Source: Valencia hispanica (taxonomy: Eukaryota > Chordata > Actinopteri > Cyprinodontiformes > Valenciidae). From it: DNA of 64,000 nt. The translations under genes and the position numbers were made by a program. The stretch is from the NCBI GenBank assembly GCA_963556495.2, contig OY747705.1, positions 4,221,501 through 4,285,500 on the forward strand. The letters run 5' to 3'. Below, piece after piece: positions 1 through 10,889 of the stretch (position 1 is its first letter; each line of letters begins with the position of its first letter). Under the pieces are notes generated by a model. It did not search any database, had not been told where the DNA came from, and saw nothing but the letters and a program-made list of their open reading frames with translations.

Positions 1-2821
1 GCTAATAGCTTTACTAGCATAGGAGCCTTTATCCCTGTTTACAGTTCACTCAGATAATTGAATTATTGATTGAAGTGCATTCGACTCCGCCACACTAGAT
101 GGCGACATGTGACCTTTCATGTTGGCATTCCTCCTGTTGGCCTGGAGTGTTACACAGATAGTAAACAAATGCTGGTGGCAGTGAGGCAGACTGACTAAAA
201 GAAGGATATGCACAATGAGTGAAGAAATGGACAAAAACACGGCAGCACAGTACATTTAGTACCGTTTGATTGTGTTACACTTGTTCCGGTGTTGTTATTC
301 CCGCTTCTGCGGTTTAGTCACTTCCCATAGGGTAGTACCCAGGTTGCCAATATCTAGGCTAAGCTGCCTCTGCTGTTTACATGAAGAGAAATTCGGTTTC
401 CAAACCGAATTATCTGGGTGTGTTAGCTCGATTAAGAGAAAGCCAATTCGGTTCGACTTTAGCTGGACAAAGGTGTATAGAGGCATTTCAAAAGTCCGAA
501 TTCAGTCAAACTTAGACAATAAATCGGTCTTCTCTTGCTGCATGTAAACACACTGACTGTAACATCACCACCCCTAAAGTCTCACCTGGTGAGAACATTG
601 GCTGGTCTGCACTGCTGTCCTTGATGTCTCTAACAATGGTGGCCATCGTTCCTGCTCAACGTGAATCAACTTTCATCAGAGAACAGCACTGAACAGGGAC
701 CCAATGGTCCCTTTCTGGCCCACACAAGATGATGACGCCTGTGCCTGCTGGTGTGGTCAGGTAACCTTGCATGTCGTCTATCACGCAGATTACGCTGATG
801 GAGACAGTTTCAAATAGTCTGATGTGACACTTGGGGGGCTCTCACCTCCCTAAAATCTCCCTGGAGTTTAGTGACATTCCCCAACCAGTTCCTCAGGCCA
901 CTGTTGACAGTGAAGCGGTCCTCAGTGTTCAATGTGGCCAAAGAACGTCCACTTCTATGCCATTCTGTGGCTCTCCCAGTCGCTCTTTATCGCAGCCTGC
1001 TGGTGACACTCAGGGATACTTCAAGCTTAGTGGCTAACTCCGTCTGAGAACATCCTGTTTAAAGGCTCACTATGGTGAGGTACTGTTGATCAGGTGTTGG
1101 GTGTTGTCTTGGTCTCATGATGTCAAAATGTGAACAGCTTGATGAGGACTGTTTAGTTATTCTGATTGAAGCAGGGTTTTTATTAGTGGATTCCTGGAAG
1201 AAACACCTGTTGTGAATTTTGTTGTTAAGCTCCACAAACAGCAAGTTGTGCAAAAAGTACAAAGGCAAAAGTTTAGAGAGGGTCACCTTAAATTCACCTG
1301 TTAAAGTTGTAGTGCCTTTTAGGTTCATCCTGAAATTTCATATGAAAGCCTAATATCTCAAAAACATTTTGATTAGTGTAATCAGAAGCTCTAGAAACTG
1401 TGATGATAATTTTTTTTATTTCTATAGTGTCAGCAGAAGTTTCTTTAGAGCACTATACAAACAGTGACCAAGCCAAAGCATTCATCTACGTTTCTCTTCA
1501 ATCCCAGGCAGTCTAAATCAATCCAGTTAAAATGAAACCAGTCTTAACCTTGTTGAATTCAGTATATTCACAGCATAAATTCAAATAGTTGTATTTTATT
1601 TTAGTTTTCTCCATTTTAAAGCAACTAAGGATATTAAAAGTAATCACAAAGGTGACGTTTAGCAAGAACGAACAATCAGCCCTTATTGCAGCTTTTGATC
1701 TAAACACGATACATAATATAGATTTCTGGAATTACAACTTGTTCTGGTGTGATATTTTTTCTGTATGTTTGATAATAAATTATTCATGTTTTTAATGTGG
1801 TATGTACTGATGTAAACCTCTGCCACCTGCCTTTATTTGGGATTTGTATTTACAAATGAAGTAATGTCTGTCAAATTTTCTGTAAATAGTTGTTAAACAT
1901 TTCCCCTACTGAGCCCAGTAAAATGATTTTTTTTACACTAGGTGGTAGATCTTTTTAAATAATGTAAGCAAACCCCATTTATTATTTAAAAAACAATTTA
2001 AAGTAATTTACAAAAATTGTCAACCTGCTTTCTCCACAGCCCTGAAGAAAACCCTGAGCTATAAGAACTTTATTATTCAACTATTTCATTATGGAGGCCA
2101 CAAGACAAACTGAATAATGAAAATTTTTAATTACAATCTCATGACTGACAACTGCAGCTAAATGCCTTATGGCTGCTTGCACAGACACTGCTGTTGCATT
2201 TAATTTTGACAATAACCTCACGTGTAAAATGCTAATTCACAGCTATATGCATAAAGAATTTAGTTGGGTTTGGAATAAAACAATTTGAATGCATGCATGT
2301 TTTCTCATTTTTAAATGTAAGATTTTACTTTGAAAAAGAACTCTCAACTATGTTGATGTGTCTGTTGGTAGATATAGAAAGTGTTATAAAATTATTGTGA
2401 TCATGATTAGGAGTATAATGTAAAAATGGAACTTCTTTATTGAGTTGATTGTGCAGGATGTTAGAGCTTAGATAATCAGAAAGCTCTTTATTGAGTTGGA
2501 CCTATAAAACTGCTCTGCTAGATGCTGTCAGTAGACCTAATTAGTAATAATATTTTTTGTAATATAAAAAAGTGACATTATTATTATTATTATTATAGTT
2601 CGAAACATGTTAATAATTTCAATGTGGCGAAAAACCAAGTATTTCTAACAGCAGGTATGGAAAAATGGAGTCATGTATTTCCCACAGTGCTCCACTGGAG
2701 GGCAGGATTGTACCATGCAGATTCCCTTCTAGACACTTGGATGTAGGTGTGTTTAGGTTTCTGTTGCCAGTGTGCTTGATTTACATATAATATATATAGG
2801 TGTGTGTGTTTTCTTCCCAAG
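1..2821. other. Upstream intronic sequence, no gene seen
   Basis: Short frames only, none with splice-site support or a recognisable motif. A small repeat near 160-235 resembles 24675-24720 (GTGGCAGTGAGGCAGAC, AGGATATGC). The PH-domain exon preceding 2822 is not in this stretch as far as I can see. A (TTA)n run lies at 2578-2596. Confidence 0.5.
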
Positions 2822-2900
2822 GCTCCCTCCATGGATGTGAAGAATATGTGGGTGTCAGAGATCCGTAAAGTTCTTACAGGCCAGCTGGAAGCATGCAGAG
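2822..2900 (+). CDS. Exon a: end of PH domain, MCF2/MCF2L-family RhoGEF (partial gene)
   Basis: This exon encodes the last helix of a pleckstrin-homology domain, ending VSEIRKVLTGQLEACR. From memory of the family, MCF2L (Dbs) has a very similar stretch, EIRKVLTNQLQACRE, at the end of its PH domain. Dbl/Dbs proteins activate Rho GTPases (RhoA, Cdc42) at membranes; the PH domain assists the DH domain, which lies upstream of this window. The acceptor is a pyrimidine-rich TTTTCTTCCCAAG and the donor is AGAG|GTACAT. The exon enters in phase 0 and leaves in phase 1. I cannot settle which paralogue this is (mcf2, mcf2l or mcf2l2). The exon is 79 nt and is the first one I can see of the gene. Confidence 0.75.
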
Positions 2901-5900
2901 GTACATTCACACATCTGGACCTAACAACTGCTTACTTTGAATGTCTCGGTGTCTGTCTTGCTTTGTTTATTAGATTTGCTTTAAACTTCGTTATAATACG
3001 TATGTAGTTTTTTTCAAATGCTGACAGCTTTCTTTGTTGAACAATCAAGACAAACATTCCTCCAAATAATTGCATTTTCATTAGCGGGTCTACGCTCTGT
3101 GTGGTGGCAGTGTGAGTGCTGCAGCTGATCTCAGTTAGTGAGTTTATTATGTCAGCATCGTTGACTGTTAACACAGCCACACTCTGTCATAGTGGACATG
3201 CATCAGGGCTTTGCCAAATGAGCTTTTGCAAAATCTAAAATTAGAGCTCCTCAGTAAATATGTGTTCTTCAGAAAGGAGCAATAATATGTTAGATGGAAA
3301 ACATTACTTGGAGCATTTGCATATTAACACTCAAAAAAACATATAAAATTGAATTCAACTGACTCCATGCACTCTGCTGGGCTTCCTTAGACAGAAAAGG
3401 TTTTGCCAGTTTGAGTAATGAATTGAACTTGATTCACTGTTTGAAAACTAGGATCAGTTGGAATTGAATGTATTAACTTTTTTTTGGTAAAGTGCCTTGA
3501 GATGACATGAGTTGTGAATTGGTGGTAAATAAATAACCTTTACTTGAACTGAATTAGATAAAGGTCAGATTGACTACATTCACACTGTATGCTAAAGTAA
3601 CTCAAATTTGACTGTTTTTTATCCATATATGACCTATATCTGAATTTAATGTCAGTCTGAACAGCACAAATCAGCTTTTTTTCTAACCAGATTTAGGAGA
3701 CATCCAAAGCAGCCTAAGTCTGAACGGTCGTGCCGCATCACCTCTTACTTTTACTTCATTGTCACTTTCTCGCATCGTAGTCTTCCTCTGGAGGAGAAGG
3801 GAAACGGTGACATCAAATATAAACAATGGTGGAAACAAGCCAACCAGACACTGCTGATGGAGCTATTCATAATCATGCCGTTCCTGATTGCACAGTAGCT
3901 TCATAATTGATGCAAACTTTCTTACATATACAGATGCAGCATCCATCCTATTTACTTGTGTAAACACAGGGTACTAAGTGCGACATGATGTCATGTCCTG
4001 CCATGTGGGTCACTTTGGGCCATAGACTCTTGAAATGGGTTTTCGGCCCTTCATGATGGATGTAGCCATTGCTCTTTTGGACGTGGTGTCATGCAAGCAG
4101 AGGTGGGTAGAGTAGCCAAATATTGACCTTATGTTGTTGATTAAATAATCCATCTGTAAACTGCTAATACAAACCATACATTAACCCATAATGACAGTGG
4201 TTGTTATAAATGAATGGAGCCTTAGAGAAAAGACAATGCAAACACAGACAGCTAAAGCTATTTAGAAACAATCAACCCTCTCCTCTCTCCGTCCACTCTG
4301 CAGCAGAACCACAGTTCTACTTGGTGGTCCAGACTGACATGAAAGACACACTCTGTTAGCTGCACACTCTGCCTGACTGACAACTTGCCTGTGTGTTTGT
4401 GTGTGTTTAGGTGTGTGTGTGTGTGTATGTGTGTGTGTGCGTGCTGTGGAGTGTGTGTCCCTGTTCCTGTGTGTGAGCAGACTGTCTAATAGCACGGCAG
4501 CCCTGTCATGAAGCCTGCAGAGCCGAGGCTGCAGGAGGCTCAGAAGCCCCAGTGCAGCGAGCATGTGTGTGATTAACACCTCTGACTCAGTGTGTGAGGA
4601 AACATGGAGAGAAAGGGATGAAATTGGTGTGGGGGAGAAAGAGAGGCGGGGGAAGATTGAAAGTGATGGTGAGAGAAGAAAGAGGAATTATGGAATGATG
4701 TGTGGAGAGAGACAAAGAGAAAGGCAGTCAGAGAGAGAATGCAACGAGAGTTCCAGGGTGGAAATAGAGGCTGAGAGGCAGCACAAAGGATATGGCTCCA
4801 AGGGACCGACATAAAAGCAGACAGTTGTGAGAAGAAACAACAGCAGAGAGCAGGGAAAGTTTTCCCTCTGATTTTCATGGAAAGAATAGAGAAAAACTCA
4901 AATGAAATGAGGATTTAATGTACATTTCATCAAATTATAGTTTTACTTATTGTAATTACAATTCAACTTGGTTTATTTACAACAAATGTCATCCCAAGGC
5001 AGTTCACAAGACAAACAGATCCAGTTTAAATAGGCTACAGAAATAAAATAAAACCAGTCATTGAGAGATTTCCTTTCACATGTATTCTCAATCTTGCTCA
5101 ATGACTGATGGAGATAGGTACCTGTAACCCTACAAGGATAATTGGTATAGACAATATATGGATGGATATATTCTCAGGTGATCCTAGTTCTACAAGGCAG
5201 TTAAATTCAGCTTATTCAGCTAAAAGGTGAAAAGTTTTCCATGTGAGGAAACTCAGTTATTTGCATTACGTCACGATCTTTGTAGTAATAAAAGAAAATG
5301 GATGGATGGTTTGGAGTGTTTATAGAGGGAGCAGAGACCCAATTGGCAACACAAAAGGATGAAAAAAGGGGAAATTATCTGCTTCAGTTACCTCTTTCCC
5401 AACCTCTATTTCTAGTTGGAGTAAAATTTGTGAGGGTTCCAGCCTCACAGAGAATGGAACTGTACATGAGATATTACTTATTCAGTGTAGAGGTTGCACC
5501 AGCATTCTTTGATTAAAGTAAAAGCCGGAGAATAGCTGGCGCTGACAAATAACCGCAGCAATATAAAGGGCGTATGGCATTACCTGTACTCTTATATTAC
5601 ACATTGTACATTCAACTCCCGTACATGATGGGCAAACTTAATAGTCTAATAATTCATGTTTTGAATAGTATAGTAACAGATTTGTCTGAATTAAGTGAGA
5701 CGAGCTGTAAACATGGAGGAAGGAACAAGCATGCGCTGCACAATAAATCTCCCCTCATGCACAATCTGACTGCTCGTTTCAAGAGGCCGTTGCCGTGCTC
5801 TGCTCCCACTGTCTGCACACACCTCCAAATAATCAGCCTTTATGAATAAAACATTGCTGCGTCCGTGATGGCAAATACATTCTTTTTGCTGAGTACAATG

Positions 5901-6425
5901 TTTGGAGCATGTTGAATGGTTCCATGCACAGTCTGCATTTCTGTGACAATCTCATTGGTTCCTTGGAATGGGAGGTAATAAGCCAGATCACTCACAGAAC
6001 ATTTCTTCCCACAGAATGGTGTCCTGTAAAAAGCCAAGATTGCTGCTTGTATTTATGAAGGTTCCTGTTTGAATGTTTGATATTTAAGGATGTTTTTCCA
6101 GTGACTTTGGCATTATAAAGGCACTTCACAGGGCTGTTCGGAGGCCTGGGAAAATCGTGTAATATGGCAGCATTGAAAAATATTATTTATTGAACATAGG
6201 TGCACCACATACATTGAAAATGTAAGATGTTTCAGATTGGTCACTTTAAGAATGAAACCTAAAACTATGGTTTAAAACGTTATTCCCTTAATTTCTGAAA
6301 TAGTTTGCACAAATCTAGGATTTTAGTTTCTCACAAACTTTCATTTTTAAGTTTGTCTTTGATTAATATATCTACATTAAATATTTACATTACGTTACAT
6401 ATTTACTGCTTGTTTCTCAAGTAAA
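2901..6425. other. Intron (left part of the 12.4-kb intron), no gene
   Basis: It holds the LINE tail at 3330-3545, a GT-rich tract (4391-4440) and a GA-rich stretch (4590-4770). Small frames such as 4262-4579 on the - strand follow from these tracts. I see nothing else. Confidence 0.55.
3330..3545 (+). repeat. Fish LINE/SINE 3' tail fragment
   Basis: The piece contains GTGCCTTGAGATGACATGAG and TTGTGAATTGGTGGTAAATA, followed by A-rich repeats of TGAACTGAATT type. This is the well-known 3' end of an abundant fish retroelement. The same family occurs at 20101-20425 (upstream part). Confidence 0.55.
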
Positions 6426-6968
6426 GCCCGGTTCACACTGCATTTTTCGTCCATCATAAACAACTCTTTTGTCATGAACAGAGTCGTTACGAAAAATGGT
6501 GAGTATAAGTCGCAGGTCTGTGGCTGTCCAGTGTGACGGGCCCTCCAACAGCCTATTGAGCACTCTCACGTCCTAATACAGGGGTCTACAGTCAGCAGTG
6601 TCAGCAAATCTATGATTCCAGTCTGCAAGCTACACAAAGAACTGGTGACGAGCGTAATGTGCAACAGTAGTAGAATCAACCTTAACAATGATGGAGACTA
6701 CATACAAGAACATATGGAGCAACAAAGAAACCAAATTTATTGAGCCTTGGCAGCAAAGACAGTGTGTATGACATTTTATTGCCACCATCAGGGGTATATG
6801 TCGGCTTTTAGTATACTTTTCAGCAACAGATGCTTAAGATGTTTGCTTGTCCTGCTAGAGTGGGAATTGATAAATTTTTACTTACTGAAATCTTGGGCAA
6901 TACAGTGTGCAGCCTCTAGAGCTCACACAGCCCTTTACGACGACCAAAAAATCCAGTGTGAGCCGGGC
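6426..6968. mobile_element. Non-autonomous DNA transposon (MITE) with inverted ends
   Basis: The left end is GCCCGGTTCACACTGCATTT and the right end, read on the - strand, is GCCCGGCTCACACTGGATTT: 18 of 20 bases match. Both ends are flanked by TAAA (6422-6425, 6969-6972), which fits a short target duplication of TAA or TAAA. The 543 bp between hold no recognisable gene. The superfamily is uncertain; Harbinger is possible from the TAA. Confidence 0.7.
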
Positions 6969-7074
6969 TAAAAGGCTAGAAATGCCATAGCATACTGTTC
7001 TATACAGTTTGTACTTTGTAATTTAATAAGGTGTTTTCAGAAGGCAGATGCACCCAGCTAGCCATTTGGGTCCA

Positions 7075-7990
7075 TCCATCCTTCCATCCATCCATTTTCT
7101 TCCGCTTATCCTGGATCGGGTCGCGGGGGAAACAGCTTAAGCAAAGAGACCCAGACTTCCCTCTCCCCAGCCACTTGTTCCAGCTCCTCGGGAGGAATCC
7201 CAAGGCGTTCCCAGGCCAGCCGAGAAACATAGTCCCTCCAGCGTGTCCTGGGTCTTCCCCTGGGCCTCCTCCTGGTGGGACGTGCCCGAAACACCTCACC
7301 AGGGAGGCGTCCAGGAGGCATCCTGACCAGATGCCCAAGCCATCTCAACTGACTCCTCTCGATGTGGAGAAGCAGCGGCTCTACTCTGAGCCCCCTCCGG
7401 ATGACCGAGCTTCTCACCCTATCTCTAAGGGAGAGCCCAGACATTCTACGAATGAAACTCATTTCAGCCGCTTGTATCCGTGATCTCGTTCTTTCCTTCA
7501 CCACCCAGAGTTTGTGACCATAGATGAGGGTAGGAACGTAGATCGACTGGTAAATCGAGAGCTTCACCTTTCGGCTCAGCTCTCTCTTCACCACGACAGA
7601 CTGGTACAGCGCCCGCATAATCTATCGCATAATCGCCCTACCAATCCGTCTATCGATCTCCCGCTCCATTTTTCCCTCATTCGTGAACAAGACCCCCAGA
7701 TACTTAAACTCCTCCACTTGGGGAAGGACCTCATCCCCGACCCGGAGAAGGCACCTCACCCTTTTCCGGCTCAAGACCATGGCCTCGGATTTGGAGGTGG
7801 TGATTCTCATCCCAGCCGCTTCACACTCGGCTGCGAACTGCTCCAGTGAGAGCCGTAGATCGCGTTCCAATGAAGCCAACAGGACCACATCATCTGCAAA
7901 AAGCAGAGACCCGATCCTGAGGCCATCAAATCGGATCCCCTCAACACCTTGGCTGCGCCTAGAAATCCCGTCCATTTGGGTGTCCACTTT
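7075..7990 (-). mobile_element. Rex3-like RTE retrotransposon, 5'-truncated copy A
   Basis: The - strand encodes the C-terminal half of an RTE-type reverse transcriptase. It includes SLLFADDVVLLAS (catalytic YADD/FADD box, near 7900), EFKYLGVLFT, and the tail SIYVPTLIYGHKLWVV ... ERSQLRWLGHLVRMPPGRLP. A 170-codon stretch (7618-7106) is still open; a frameshift near 7620 separates it from the FADD part. The 3' end lies at CATCCATCC repeats near 7075. The 5' end is lost inside the palm domain, as expected from incomplete target-primed reverse transcription. Confidence 0.85.
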
Positions 7991-8084
7991 AAATTCCCAG
8001 GTGCAATGCTACTTGACATGCTATTAGCTGGTATTTGTAAACCAGCCAATCCATGAGCGCTATTAATTTTCAATGGTGCTTGTT

Positions 8085-9908
8085 GATGGTACCACTTGGG
8101 CCAGCTCCTCAGGGGGAATCCCAAGGTGTTCCCAGGCTAGCCTCTAGATCTCCTCCCAGTGGGACGTGCCTGGTACACCTTACCACGGAGGCGTCCAGGC
8201 GACATCCTAACCAGATACCAGAGCCACAGGAGGAGCAGCAGCTGGTCTATCTATCTTTAATGGAGAACCCATACACACTGCAGAGGAAACTCACTTTAGC
8301 CGCTTGTATCCATGATCTTGTTCTTTCGGTCACTACCCAGAATTCTTGACCATAGATGAGGGTAGGAATGTAGATCGACCGTTAAATCAAGAGCTTTGCC
8401 ATTTGGCTCGGCTCTTTCTTCACCACGACACACATCACTGCAGACCCCACAACAATCCGCCTATCAATCTGAGCAAGATCCTCAGATACTTAAACTCCTC
8501 CAATTGTGGCAGGACCTTGTCCCCGCCCTGTAGAAGGCACTTTACTCTTTATTGGCTCAAGACCATAGTCCTGGATTTGGAGGAACTGATTCTCATCCCA
8601 TCTGCGTCACACTCAGCTGCAAACTGCTCCAGCAGAAGCTGTAGATCACGATTTGATGAAGCCAACAGGACCACATCATCTGCAAAAAGCAGAGACCCAA
8701 TCCCGAGGCCACCAAAACGAATCCCCTCAACACTTTGCCTGTGCCTAGAAATCCTAAAAGTTATAAACAGAATCGGTGACAAAGGGCAACCTTGGTGGAG
8801 TCCAACTCTCACTGTAAATGAATCCGGCTTACTGCCAGCAATGGGAATCAAGTTCTGACACCGGTTGTAAAGGGACCTATGAAGGTGCTTGATTCGCCAT
8901 ACTACCGGAGTACCCCTCACAGGGCTCCCCGAGGGACACAGTCAAATCACTTCTCCAAGTCCACAAAACACATGTAAACCAGTTCCACGCCCAGGGCGAA
9001 ACCCACATTGTTCCTCCTGTATCCAAGGTTTGACTGTCCATCAGTCTGGGTCTGCCAGGTCTCACCAGCATCCTCCCCCAATATCGGAGCCAACTCACCA
9101 CCAGGTACATGTCGGTGGACAGCTCCGTCCCTCTCTTCACCCGAGTGTCCAAAACATGTGGCTGCCGATCAGATAAAACGACAACATAGTCGATCATCCA
9201 GCTGCAGCCTACAACGTCCTCATGCCAAGAGCACATATGGATACCCTTATGCTTGAACATGGTGTTCGTTATGGACAATCCACGACGAGCACAGACGTCC
9301 AATAACAAAACACCACTCTAATTCAAATTGGGGGGGGGGGCATTCCTCCCAACAACACCTCATCAGGTCTCACTGGCATTGCCCACGTGAGCGTGGAAGT
9401 CCCCCAGCAGAACAAGGGAGTCCCCAGAACCAGCGCCCCCTCCAAGGAGTCCAAAAGTGGTGGGTAATCTGATCTGCCATTTGGCACCGAAGCGCAAAAA
9501 ACAGTCAGGATCCCCCCACCCATAGGCAAAGAGAGGCTACCCTCTCGTTCACCGGGGTAAACCCCAATGTACAGGTGCCAAGATGGGTGGCAACAAGTAT
9601 GCCTACCTCTGCTTGGTGCCTCTCAGCGGGTGCAACTCCATTGTGGAAAAAAGTCCAACCTCTCTCGAGGTTCCAGAGCCATGCATTGAGGTTAGACCAA
9701 CAATGTCCAGCTGGAACCTTCGAATCTCGCACACCAGCTCAGGCTTCTTCCCCACCAGAGAGGTGACATTCCATGTCTCGGGGGACAGCTTTTCCAGCTG
9801 GAAGTCGGACGGCCAAGATCCCTGCCTTCGGCCACTACCCAGCTCACATTGCGGCCAACCCCTGTGGCCCCTCCCACAGGTGGTGAGCTCATGGGAAGAC
9901 CCTATCAT
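8085..9908 (-). mobile_element. Rex3-like RTE retrotransposon, longer degenerate copy B
   Basis: The - strand starts near 9908 with an apurinic endonuclease N-terminus (TWNVTSLVGKKPELVCEI, then LDIVGLTS). It continues through a decayed endonuclease and reaches reverse-transcriptase motifs LHQGCPLSPILF and SLLFADDVVLLAS (8920-8549). The + strand at 8773 contains CGGTGACAAAGGGCA, close to a primer site I recall being used to amplify Rex3 in fish. Several frameshifts and a 13-base G run (near 9329-9341) break the frame. The last part (8085-8350) repeats the C-terminal region of copy A, so the two copies lie head to tail with about 90 bp between. Confidence 0.83.
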
Positions 9909-10889
9909 TATGACAAATAATGTTTTCCTGAGCAGATTTTTTAGGAGCAGCCTGATTTTCTGCTACCCTGCGTGTTGTGTGTGATGGACTGGGTGGATGC
10001 TTGTTGTTTTCTATAAATCTTGAGTTTTTTTTTCTCTGTGCAGAGCAAAGACCTGTGTGGCTCCAACAGCACTTTGTATTGAGATAAACACATTATTTAA
10101 TGTGAATGAATGAAATGTAAATGAACTGTAACTGTAAAGTCTCATTGCTGGACTTCAGAGGTTCTTAAGTACAAAAGCTTTCACTTTATTTGCCTTTTTC
10201 AGGGTAATATTAAAGATTTGAGATGTCACCACAATGAAAGCATTGTAGGGTAAAACAAAATTTTAGATCCCACACATTTTTTATTCACCTGGACGCTGCA
10301 ACACAGAAAGAATCCTAAAAGTACCAGATGAATAATTAGCTTCCGCAAGGAGGCCAACTTTTAGATTAATCTTTGAGTTATTTTCCTTCTCCCAACAAAA
10401 TAACTGCAACTCATTATTTTTTAATTGTTCAGTTTCTGATATTAGCTGGATGAAAAGTTGGTTCCACTTGAGCCACATAGAAAGCTTCAAACTTGCATTT
10501 ACTCCATGTTTCCAGTTCACCATCATGCTGCAAAAACATTGCTATATCTTTGAAATTTGAACCCAAACCTTTTTCAGGGGAATGTTTACCAAGCTGATCA
10601 TGAACAATAGAACTCTACCCAAAGGAAAAAGTTTGTAATTTTCTATGAGTTTTCTTGTTGAAAATGCCTTTGGCTCTGACGGTTATATAAGAAAAAAGTA
10701 TTCCGAAGTCTTAGAGTCCCTAAATAATTTTTCTTTTTCTCTAAAAAACGGATTTAAAAAAAATCTTTGCTTGTGTAATTTTTAAACCCAGTCTTACAAA
10801 ACACGCATTACGTTAAAAATATTATGTTTATTATTATGTTTATCAGTAGTAGTAATTGTTGTTGTTGTTGTAATAGTTGTAATAGTAAT
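9909..10889. other. Intronic spacer between Rex3-like and L2-like elements
   Basis: A/T-rich sequence with a GTT run near 10858. An acceptor-like site at 10043 is followed only by a short frame. No gene seen. Confidence 0.5.

Noticed and set aside
4262..4878. Three frames of 80-105 codons on both strands
   Set aside because: The region is GT- and GA-rich low-complexity sequence; no domain and no splice support.
8889..9984. Several + strand frames of 60-130 codons
   Set aside because: They are shadows of the - strand Rex3-like element, whose endonuclease and reverse-transcriptase motifs decide the strand.
10044..10085. Acceptor-like TTTTTTCTCTGTGCAG followed by a 14-codon frame in phase 1
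   Set aside because: The peptide (EQRPVWLQQHFVLR) has no similarity to the linker and ends at once. The exon at 15262 fits both phase and motif.
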